This document shows, piece after piece, positions 23,770-30,863 of a stretch of 64,000 nt of DNA. Location of the stretch: NCBI GenBank assembly GCA_035528395.1, contig DATKYR010000053.1, forward strand, positions 23,650-87,649, read 5' to 3'. The stretch's first letter is position 1. Each line of letters opens with the position of its first letter. This DNA is from NIOZ-UU13 sp035528395. GTDB lineage: Bacteria > Planctomycetota > Phycisphaerae > Sedimentisphaerales > Anaerobacaceae. A program made the position numbers and the translations under genes. The notes beneath the pieces are model-generated. The model was not told where the DNA came from. It saw only the letters and a list, made by a program, of their open reading frames with translations, and searched no databases.

Positions 23770-25404
23770 ATGAAAAGATTTCTGAATATCTCGGTTGTTT
23801 TACTGGTGTTTGTTTTTTTGGTTTCTTCCGGTTGCGAGAGTGGGAATGGTCTTTTTGGGGCCAAGGAGGAAGAACCGGAACTACTGCAGGCTGAAAAGTA
23901 TTTTTGGGCCAGTGACCACGAACCTATAACTATAGCTCCAATAAGAACGGCGCCTCCTTCCACAAAGGAGTCTGTTGTTGACTCAACAAAGCTGGTAGCT
24001 ATCGATGGGGTCGGCTCGTCTGTAGTCTCAAGGACCTATCCCTGGACAGAATGCGGGGTTATTCAGTTAGACAAGACTGTGCCGAAGGAAGTTGAGCTAA
24101 ACAGAACGTTCGATTACTTCATCAAGGTGACAAATCTAACGGACGTGAAGCTGACCGATATTCTGATAACCGAAGAGCTTTCAGATAATTTCGATTTCAC
24201 AAGCGCAATTCCTGCAGCGAGAGAAGACCTGAACAAACTTGTGTGGGAAATACAGTCGCTTGGACCAAAAGCGAGCAAGCTAATTACGGTTTCCGGTGTG
24301 GCTACGCAGACCAATCCCCTTGAACACCGCACAAATGTTATTACTCCCATCATTCCGGCCCTTGTCGCCATAAAGGTTGTCCAGCCCAGGCTGGAGCTGA
24401 CAAAGACCGCGCCGGTCGAGGCCTTGCTGTGTGAGCCGATTCCGGTGGTATTCGTGGTGGCCAATTCAGGAACAGGGTCCGCACGAAACGTCAAAATCGT
24501 AGAAACACTTCCTGCAGGGCTGCTGACGGTCGACGGCAATAGCAAATTAGTATTTGATGTAGGCACCCTGACGGAGGGTCAGTCGCAGCAATTTTCGGGT
24601 GAACTGCGGGCCACTAAGACGGGCAGCTATACCAGCAAGGCAGTGGCCAGCTCAACTACCGGTCTGAGTGCTGAATCGGCGGAAACCACAACGCTCGTTG
24701 ACATGCCTGTGCTGACAATCACCAATGACGGTCCTCAACAGCAGTACCTTGGTCGACCATTAACCTATGAAATAATAGTTACCAACAACTCAACTATACC
24801 GGCGAAAAATACGGTTATAGAGGATAATATTCCGGAAGGAGTAACCTCAACAGAAGCAAGTACAGGTGCAAAACTCGCCGGTTCAAAATTAATCTGGGAA
24901 CTCGGTACTCTTGCACCTAACACTTTCAAAAAGGTACGTGTATCCTACCTGCCAACTGAAGCGGGCACGCTGACGAATAGTGCAATTGCAACTGCATATT
25001 GCTCAGAGGCTGTGACTGCTTTGGCGAAGACCCTGATAGCCGGTATTTCTGCGGTGGCGCTGGAAGTCGTTGACGTCGATGACCCGGTTAAAGTAGGCGC
25101 CCGCACGACGTATGTAATCAGTGTAACGAACCAAGGCTCTGCTGCTGCCACAAACGTTCGTATTGCTTGTATTTTGGAAGATAATGTTCAATACGTTTCG
25201 TCAGCCGGCGCGACCGCCGGTTCCGTTGAGGAGCTGATGGTGAATTTTTTCCCGTTAAGCAGTCTTGCACCGAAGGCCAGAGCGGCCTGGCGTGTGGTCG
25301 TCAGGGCCGTAAAGCCGGGAGATGTACGCTTCAAAGTCGTCATGAACGTTGACCAGCTTACACGGTCTGTTGAAGAATCAGAATCTACACATCTGTACGA
25401 GTAG
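23770..25404 (+). CDS. Lipoprotein with repeated DUF11/OmcB-like beta domains
   Basis: A 544-residue envelope protein. The signal peptide ends in the lipobox LVSSGC with C22 as the lipidated cysteine. Four to five DUF11-type Ig-like beta domains follow, each with a pattern like V-NSGTGSARNVKIVETLPAGL or VTNQGSAAATNVRI. Such repeats occur in cell-surface proteins and in the cysteine-rich outer-membrane protein of Chlamydia. No catalytic site is seen, so a structural or adhesive role is inferred. Start ATG 23770 follows GGAGGTGCGAAAGGGG. Confidence 0.87.
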   Translation: MKRFLNISVVLLVFVFLVSSGCESGNGLFGAKEEEPELLQAEKYFWASDHEPITIAPIRTAPPSTKESVVDSTKLVAIDGVGSSVVSRTYPWTECGVIQLDKTVPKEVELNRTFDYFIKVTNLTDVKLTDILITEELSDNFDFTSAIPAAREDLNKLVWEIQSLGPKASKLITVSGVATQTNPLEHRTNVITPIIPALVAIKVVQPRLELTKTAPVEALLCEPIPVVFVVANSGTGSARNVKIVETLPAGLLTVDGNSKLVFDVGTLTEGQSQQFSGELRATKTGSYTSKAVASSTTGLSAESAETTTLVDMPVLTITNDGPQQQYLGRPLTYEIIVTNNSTIPAKNTVIEDNIPEGVTSTEASTGAKLAGSKLIWELGTLAPNTFKKVRVSYLPTEAGTLTNSAIATAYCSEAVTALAKTLIAGISAVALEVVDVDDPVKVGARTTYVISVTNQGSAAATNVRIACILEDNVQYVSSAGATAGSVEELMVNFFPLSSLAPKARAAWRVVVRAVKPGDVRFKVVMNVDQLTRSVEESESTHLYE

Positions 25405-25520
25405 TTATGGTGATATGATATTGAAACAATATGGGCTAAAGCTCATCCTACCTGCTACAAAAACAGGAACCCCCTTTGTTCATATTTAGGTTCTACGTTT
25501 CCTTATACGCCCCTGGATTA

Positions 25521-25698
25521 AGAGCCTATCCAAATAACCCGCTCTATTGCGGCCGGCTGCAAAGCCCGATGCATGCGTTGTCGGCCAAAAAAGTTCTCAA
25601 CGTGGAGAAAACCACGCCTCCGAGCCTTTTTGGCCTGCCGCCTTGGCCTCGAACTTTTCGCTCGGCCTCATAACGCCCCGGTTATTCGGATAAGCTCT
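25521..25698. mobile_element. 178-bp MITE-like element with 19-bp imperfect inverted ends
   Basis: AGAGCCTATCCAAATAACC (25521-25539) and the reverse complement of 25680-25698 agree at 17 of 19 positions. The interior is GC-rich and encodes nothing credible; the frame at 25476-25673 crosses the left boundary. It occupies the middle of the 397-bp gap before the YbaK gene. The AGAGCCTATCC-type end resembles ends of some insertion sequences, suggesting a deletion derivative. No clear target duplication is seen. Confidence 0.6.
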
Positions 25699-25801
25699 AA
25701 GAATTGGCTGTTTTTTTTCCTTGATTAGTGGAAAAAAGGTGGTTAGATAAATGTTGTATAATATACCTGTCAGCCAGTAACAGTTTTATGGGAGGTTTAA
25801 G

Positions 25802-26266
25802 ATGCGAGTGATAGAACTTTTGGACAAGTCGGCGGTTCGTTACGAGGTAACTGAACACCCGCCAGCCTTTACGGCACAGCAAGTGGCGGCAGTAGAGCAC
25901 GAGCCGGGCAAATACGTAGCCAAACCGGTGATAGTCAAAGCCGACGGAAAATACATGATGTGTGTGCTTTCAGCGTGTTACAAGATTGACTTGGGGGCGT
26001 TGAAAAGTCAACTGGGCGCTAAATCAGTTGAATTAGCCCAGGAAAAGGAAATCGGCAAGATATTCGACGATTGTGAGCTGGGAGCTGAGCCGCCGTTCGG
26101 CAACCTGTACGATTTGCCTACTATTATAGACAAGGTCCTTGAGAAAGACGACCACATCACGTTCCAGGCCGGCACGCATGAAAAAGCGATACGGATGAGC
26201 ATGGATGATTACAAAAAACTGGTTGAGCCTAAGGTGCTTGAGTTCAGCTATCACATGACGTCGTGA
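25802..26266 (+). CDS. YbaK/ProX-type aminoacyl-tRNA deacylase
   Basis: A 154-residue editing-domain protein that hydrolyses mischarged aminoacyl-tRNAs in trans, such as Cys-tRNA(Pro) or Ala-tRNA(Pro). Family features are HPPAFTAQQVAAVEHEPG, the VKADGKYMMCVL strand, the conserved lysine region LELAQEKEIGKIFDDCELGAEPPFG (split here as AQEKEIGKIF and GAEPPFG) and FQAGTHEKAIRM near the C-terminus. It is a free-standing domain with no synthetase attached. GGGAGG precedes ATG 25802 with good spacing. It is convergent with the aminotransferase gene, with a shared hairpin between them. Confidence 0.88.
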   Translation: MRVIELLDKSAVRYEVTEHPPAFTAQQVAAVEHEPGKYVAKPVIVKADGKYMMCVLSACYKIDLGALKSQLGAKSVELAQEKEIGKIFDDCELGAEPPFGNLYDLPTIIDKVLEKDDHITFQAGTHEKAIRMSMDDYKKLVEPKVLEFSYHMTS

Positions 26267-26291
26267 TTGCAAATTGTCACGGTGCATGTAT

Positions 26292-26318
26292 AAAAACCCC
26301 CAGGTAATAACCTGGGGG
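26292..26318 (-). terminator. Rho-independent terminator of the aminotransferase gene
   Basis: CCCCCAGGT (26297-26305) and ACCTGGGGG (26310-26318) form a 9-bp stem with an AATA loop. Read on the minus strand it is followed by TTTTT (26296-26292). It lies 30 bp past the aminotransferase stop. It can also fold in the opposite transcript but lacks a U-tract there. Confidence 0.88.
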
Positions 26319-26347
26319 CTAAACGCTCATAGAGTTTGATAATGAGC

Positions 26348-27436
26348 TTAGTCGATTTCGTCGTCGATCCAGGCCAGGAGCTCTTTCAGGTCGTCGAGAG
26401 TGATATCACCCATGTGGGCGATTCGGAAGGTTTGGTCTTTCAGCTTGCCGTAGCCGTTTCCGAAAATAGTATTGTGCTTTTGCTGTATTGCATTGATAGT
26501 TTCGGCGACGTTGATCCCGCGAGTATTCTTGACAGTTGTGAGGGTGTTAGAGGCGTACTTTTCGTTGCATAAGAGGTCAAATTTTTCTTTGGCCCAGGCC
26601 CTTACAAAATCACCCATTTGTTTATGTCTTTCCCAGACATTGTCCATACCCTCCGCCAGCAGCTTTTTGCACTGGTAATTCAGGGCCATAATATGAGGGA
26701 TATTCGGCGTTGTAGGTGTCTGGTTTTTCGCGGCCATTTTTGCAAAAGCCTGGAAGTCAAAGTAATAACCCCGGTTGGGGACATTTTTGCTTTTTTCCAG
26801 GGCCCTGTTGCTAACCGCAGCCACAGCTAAGCCCGGCGGAATTGCAAAGGCCTTCTGGACCGAGGCGAACACTACGTCCCAGCCAAGCTCGTCAAAATGC
26901 ATAGGCAAACCAACCATTCCACTGACCGCATCAACAAAAACAAGGACATCCGGGTATTTTTCCCTCATCATTTTGCTGATTTCATAGACCGGATTTGTCA
27001 GGCCTGTGCTTGTCTCGTTATAAACGAGGGTAACAGCAGCGTATTTGCCGGTGGCAAGTTTTTCGTCGATCATCTCAGGCAGTGTAGGTTTGCCCCACTC
27101 GACCTTCAGCTCCTCTACGTTTCTGCCGCAGCTCCTGGCTACGTCTGCCCATTTGTCACTGAAAGCACCGCAGCAGGTTGCCAGAACGGCTTCGTCAAGA
27201 CCAACACAGTTGCGAATGGCGGCCTCCCAGACTCCTGAGGCTGAGGACGTGAAGAGAAAAATGTTCTGGTCGGTAAAGAGGATTTTTTTGAGCATATCAA
27301 CTGTTTCGCCATGCAGTTGAGCATACTCTTTTCCGCGATGTCCCAGTGTCGGGCGTGCGAGCTGCTGTAGGACGTCTTCGTTGACCTTTACCGGCCCGGG
27401 AATGAATAATCTCGGTGGGTTTTTCCAATCTACCAT
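26348..27436 (-). CDS. Class V aminotransferase, likely serine/phosphoserine type
   Basis: A PLP-dependent aminotransferase of the alanine-glyoxylate/serine-pyruvate group. Seen are FIPGPVKVNEDVLQQ at the start, TSSASGVWEAAI, the FVDAVSGMVGLP aspartate that holds the PLP nitrogen, and the Schiff-base lysine in FASVQKAFAIPPG. The C-terminal FRIAHMGDITLDDL is typical of the family. The length of 362 residues is normal. Upstream on the same strand is a DUF1015 gene. In many anaerobes this pair accompanies 3-phosphoglycerate dehydrogenase, so conversion of 3-phosphohydroxypyruvate to phosphoserine is a reasonable inference, but no serA is in view. Confidence 0.88.
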   Translation of the reverse strand: MVDWKNPPRLFIPGPVKVNEDVLQQLARPTLGHRGKEYAQLHGETVDMLKKILFTDQNIFLFTSSASGVWEAAIRNCVGLDEAVLATCCGAFSDKWADVARSCGRNVEELKVEWGKPTLPEMIDEKLATGKYAAVTLVYNETSTGLTNPVYEISKMMREKYPDVLVFVDAVSGMVGLPMHFDELGWDVVFASVQKAFAIPPGLAVAAVSNRALEKSKNVPNRGYYFDFQAFAKMAAKNQTPTTPNIPHIMALNYQCKKLLAEGMDNVWERHKQMGDFVRAWAKEKFDLLCNEKYASNTLTTVKNTRGINVAETINAIQQKHNTIFGNGYGKLKDQTFRIAHMGDITLDDLKELLAWIDDEID

Positions 27437-27458
27437 ATAATCTGCTCTCTTCTTTCTG

Positions 27459-27550
27459 TCATTCCCGCGAAAGGCCTGCCCTGAGCGAAGCCGAATGGGC
27501 GGGAATCTATACTATTTTTGTTAATAGGTCCCTGCTTTCGCAGGAGATGA
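27459..27550. repeat. Composite palindrome, including an unoccupied CCTGC-TTTC-GCAGG hairpin
   Basis: Outer ends read GTCATTCCCGCGAAAG and CTTTCGCAGGAGATGAC, roughly complementary. Inside, ATTCCCGC (27461-27468) pairs with GCGGGAAT (27499-27506) around a 30-nt insert that matches 61409-61438 in its main part. At 27531-27544 the sequence CCTGCTTTCGCAGG is the intact form of the hairpin that is interrupted at 11.94 and 40.47 kb. Confidence 0.7.
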
Positions 27551-27567
27551 CGTTAAATAAATCGGTA

Positions 27568-28878
27568 TTACAATTTTTGAATCGTCAGGCCTGTATATAC
27601 TTTCGGATAAAAGTAAGTTGATTTTTGCGGCATTCTTTCACCGGCATCCGTAACCATTTTTAGCTGCTGCATCTTTACCGGATTCATAAAGAAAGCTGCC
27701 TGTTTTTGCCCTGCGTCAACCTGAGAGATTGACTCGTCTATTGCATTGGGGGTGTCTTTTACGTATTCAAGATTTTCACCTTTGACTAACCTTTCTTCGT
27801 CAATGCCCAAAAGTTGTTCCAGAATAAGCTTATGCAGGATGGATACGTCGAGCTCTCTCCAGGCCGTACTCATATCAGGCACAAACGAGTCCATCACTTT
27901 TTTGTCCCTCAGGACAGCAACGTAAAAGGCATTATTTGAGCCGTAGATTCCAAAAGCATTTTTATTGTTGTCATGCTCGGCTTTCATTTTCGCAAGCATC
28001 TTTTGCCTTGCGTCCATTTTAGTCTTAGGTGAATCGAACTTGAACTCGGTAAGCTCGAAGTTTTCTTTGAGCTCGGCAATTAGTTTCTCATAACAGAAGT
28101 TTTCGAGATTACCGACAAGTCGGTGAGTGGCTAAAACTATCAGCCCTTTCTGAGAGGTGTTGGCAAAGGCGAACATTTGATACTTAGCGGTCGTGTTGCC
28201 GCTTTCCTTGGAGTAATTCAAAGCCGTCGTGTAGCGGTGATGGCCGTCGGCTATGATGCAGCTTTTGTCGTTCATCATTTTCGCTATTTGCTCAATATCT
28301 TCCCTGGCGGTTATCGTAAAGAGACGATGTCGTACATTCTGTTCATCGATAGAATCGATAAGTGCTCTGGTGGTTGTGGCTTGATTTATGATTTTGTCTG
28401 CGATTTTTTGCTCATCTTTATAAAGCATAAAGACCAAACCGAACCTGGCTGCGGTAGCTTTTTTAAGATTGAGTCTGTCGAGCATTGGTTTATCGAAGAT
28501 TTGTTCGTGAGGCCTGACGGCTTCTCCGAAGTCTTCGAGCTTGGCCAAAGCGATAAAGGCCAGACGCTGAAACTGTGTGCCGGCCAGCTCAAAGTCCTGG
28601 ACATAAGCATAGATAGTCTCAGCGGTGTCCTGCTTTAATGCGCCTTGCTCTATCCATTTGTTGAGATAGTCGGCGGCCCTTGTGTATTGATTATTCTCGC
28701 CGTTATCAGAAGCAGTTGTCTTGCCTTTGGTTATCCGCACGATATTATGCTCGCTCTTTTTATAGAGCTGTTCCTGCTGGGCGGGGCTGATAATATCATA
28801 AGGAGGAGCAATACAGCTGCCCACATCGCCAACTACCGCCTCATCAAACCTGAATGCTTTGAACGGCTTAATTTGCAT
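27568..28878 (-). CDS. DUF1015 family protein
   Basis: A soluble protein of about 436 residues in the DUF1015 family, biochemically uncharacterised. Family hallmarks are the start MQIKPFKAFRFDEA, PPYDIISPAQQEQLYKKSEHN, the YVQDFELAG...R-AFIALAKLED region, an HEQIF motif and the IADGHHRYTTALNY histidine cluster. The ATG at 28878 is preferred because the family motif begins there; a GTG at 28914 would add 12 unlikely residues. It probably forms an operon with the aminotransferase, although a 131-bp repeat lies between them. A link to serine metabolism is inferred from this pairing. Confidence 0.9.
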   Translation of the reverse strand: MQIKPFKAFRFDEAVVGDVGSCIAPPYDIISPAQQEQLYKKSEHNIVRITKGKTTASDNGENNQYTRAADYLNKWIEQGALKQDTAETIYAYVQDFELAGTQFQRLAFIALAKLEDFGEAVRPHEQIFDKPMLDRLNLKKATAARFGLVFMLYKDEQKIADKIINQATTTRALIDSIDEQNVRHRLFTITAREDIEQIAKMMNDKSCIIADGHHRYTTALNYSKESGNTTAKYQMFAFANTSQKGLIVLATHRLVGNLENFCYEKLIAELKENFELTEFKFDSPKTKMDARQKMLAKMKAEHDNNKNAFGIYGSNNAFYVAVLRDKKVMDSFVPDMSTAWRELDVSILHKLILEQLLGIDEERLVKGENLEYVKDTPNAIDESISQVDAGQKQAAFFMNPVKMQQLKMVTDAGERMPQKSTYFYPKVYTGLTIQKL

Positions 28879-29150
28879 ATTTGTGTCTCGTATTCGACAT
28901 CGGTGTCGATTCACTTATTTAAGATTGTCAAAATTGCAAAAGCGGGGAATAATAACAAAGAATGGGGAAATTGTCAAATACGAACAAGATATTTTAAAGA
29001 AGCAGATGCGGCTGGATAAGCACTTTTAAGATGGGGATATTCCGCATAACACTATTCTAAAATGAAAGGCAGGCACGCAGGTAAAAAATTTTTATGAAAA
29101 TTTACTAACGTTCGTGGATTTGGCGAGTCTATAAGAATAAGGAAGTGTTA

Positions 29151-29315
29151 GTGAATGACAGTTTGAAATTCCAAACCAGTGATATTGAGAGATTGGTTAA
29201 GGCGAGCCAGGCCGGGGATAGAGGTTCGTTTGACAAGCTTATCCGATTGTATCAACGGCGGGTGATATCTGGGCTATTGGTACGGGGATTGTTTGGAGAT
29301 TTTAGCCTTAGCTGA
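29151..29315 (+). pseudogene. Truncated ECF sigma-factor gene (region 2 fragment)
   Basis: GTG 29151 preceded by AAGGAAG opens a 54-codon frame reading DIERLVKASQAGDRGSFDKL then IRLYQRRVI. This is the start of sigma region 2 in planctomycete ECF factors. The expected continuation (a helix followed by D-EDAxDxxQExF) is replaced by SGLLVRGLFGDFSLS and a stop at 29313. No region 4 follows. A terminator lies 30 bp downstream. This is probably a deletion remnant; a short expressed peptide cannot be excluded. Confidence 0.65.
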
Positions 29316-29346
29316 TACTCTGGGAAGTTCCCGCGAGTTCGTACAG

Positions 29347-29385
29347 AAAAGGCTGTGGAGTTTTTTCCCCTTCGCAGCCTTTTTT
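29347..29385. terminator. Bidirectional intrinsic terminator
   Basis: AAAAGGCTG (29347-29355) and CAGCCTTTT (29375-29383) form a 9-bp stem followed on the plus strand by T to 29385. On the minus strand the stem is followed by CTTTTCTG. It therefore serves both the sigma-factor remnant and, on the minus strand, the end of the NfnB gene 50 bp away. Confidence 0.75.
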
Positions 29386-29436
29386 CGCTATGTGCAAAAA
29401 AGAACTACTCGGTTGTTGGTTTTATTTAATCAGTTT

Positions 29437-30843
29437 TTACATTGGCTTTTCTGCCAGGTATTGGTTTATTGCCGAAGCGGCTATTCGGCCCTGGCCCATT
29501 GCGAGGATGACGGTTGCGGCGCCGGAGACGATGTCTCCACCTGCGTAAACGCCCGGTACCGAGGTGGCCATAGTTTCCTCGTCAACCACGATAGTGCCCC
29601 ACTTGGTGGTTTCCAATTCCGGCATCGTCTGCGGGATGAGCGGATTGGGCTTATTGCCGATAGCTACGATGACCGTGTCAAGCTCCATTGTAAACTCTGA
29701 GCCTTCGATGGGAACAGGCCGGCGTCGGCCGGAATCATCCGGCTCGCCGAGCTCCATTTTGATACACTCCATAGCCACCACACGGTGATGGTCGTCGCCA
29801 ATGATACGGACGGGATTATTAAGGAGCTTGAACTTGATGCCTTCTTCTTCGGCATGGTGTATTTCCTCGTCACGGCCGGGCATCTGTTCGCGGGCCCGGC
29901 GATAGACGATAGTAACGTCGGCACCTAAGCGTAAGGCCGTTCGTGCCGAATCCATAGCTACGTTGCCGCCGCCTATAACGGCGACACGCTCGCGTTTTAT
30001 GGGGGGAGTGTCGTACTTCGGAAACAGATAGGCCTTCATCAAATTGGAACGGGTCAGGTATTCGTTGGCTGAGTAAACGCCTACCAGGTTTTCGCCCGGG
30101 ATTCTCATAAATGAAGGCAGACCGGCCCCACTGCCGATGAAGACGGCACCGTAACCTTCCTTATCAAGCAATTCGCGGATGGTACTATTGCGGCCGACTA
30201 CATAGTCCATCACGAACCTGACCCCAAGTTTTTTGAGGTAATCCACTTCAGCCTGAACAATTACCTTGGGCAGGCGGAACTCGGGAATACCATAAGTCAG
30301 GACTCCTCCGGGTTCCTGCAGGGCCTCGAAGACAGTGACCTCATGTCCGAGTTTTATAAGGTCGCCCGCGACGGTAAGCCCGGCAGGTCCCGCACCTACG
30401 ATGGCCACCCTTTTGCCGGTTTTGGCGGGGATTTGCGGGACCTTTATGTTGCCGCTGTTACGCTCATAGTCAGCGACGAACCGTTCCAGCCTGCCGACAG
30501 CTACAGGTTCGCTTTTGACGCCAAGCACACAGAGCTTCTCGCACTGTTCCTCCTGTGGACATACCCGCCCGCAGACCGCCGGCAGTGCATTTTGCTCCTT
30601 GAGCTTCCAGGCCGCCTCAATGAACTTGCCCTCCTGTACCAAAGCAATAAAGCCGGGTATATCGACATTAACCGGACATCCCTTTATACACTTCGGCTTC
30701 TTGCACTTTAGACATCGGCCGGCTTCAAGCATAGCGGTTTCTTCCGTGTAGCCGTATGGGACTTCCTCGAAGTTTCTGGCCCGGTCTTCCGGGGCCTGCT
30801 CCGGTATTGGTTGTCTGGGAATCTTTTCTTTCTTTTTATCCAT
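29437..30843 (-). CDS. NfnB/GltA-like NAD(P)-binding FAD/iron-sulfur subunit
   Basis: A 468-residue flavoprotein of the GltD/NfnB type. Two cysteine clusters near the N-terminus (CLKCKKPKCIKGCP and CGRVCPQEEQCEKLC) bind [4Fe-4S] centres. A FAD dinucleotide fold follows (VAIVGAGPAGLTVAGDLIKLG, about residue 145) and then an NAD(P) fold (VAVIGGGNVAMDSARTALRLG). The final GVYAGGDIVSGAATVILAMGQG is the second FAD contact. It starts 20 bp after the NuoG::NfnA fusion gene, which supplies the matching NfnA domain. It is therefore better read as NfnB of a bifurcating complex than as a glutamate synthase subunit. No large GltB is present. Confidence 0.9.
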   Translation of the reverse strand: MDKKKEKIPRQPIPEQAPEDRARNFEEVPYGYTEETAMLEAGRCLKCKKPKCIKGCPVNVDIPGFIALVQEGKFIEAAWKLKEQNALPAVCGRVCPQEEQCEKLCVLGVKSEPVAVGRLERFVADYERNSGNIKVPQIPAKTGKRVAIVGAGPAGLTVAGDLIKLGHEVTVFEALQEPGGVLTYGIPEFRLPKVIVQAEVDYLKKLGVRFVMDYVVGRNSTIRELLDKEGYGAVFIGSGAGLPSFMRIPGENLVGVYSANEYLTRSNLMKAYLFPKYDTPPIKRERVAVIGGGNVAMDSARTALRLGADVTIVYRRAREQMPGRDEEIHHAEEEGIKFKLLNNPVRIIGDDHHRVVAMECIKMELGEPDDSGRRRPVPIEGSEFTMELDTVIVAIGNKPNPLIPQTMPELETTKWGTIVVDEETMATSVPGVYAGGDIVSGAATVILAMGQGRIAASAINQYLAEKPM

Positions 30844-30863
30844 ATCTTATGCTTTGCTTATGT

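Noticed and set aside
25476..25673. Plus-strand frame of 65 codons
   Set aside because: It crosses the left boundary of the MITE-like element and has no protein-like pattern.
29293..29700. Plus-strand frame of 135 codons opposite the NfnB 3' end
   Set aside because: It runs through the terminator at 29347 and then antisense to NfnB. Only its first residues could be a sigma-factor leftover, which is too weak to call.
29437..30843. Glutamate synthase small subunit
   Set aside because: The sequence alone would allow it, but there is no large subunit, and the fused NfnA partner next door fits NfnB better.
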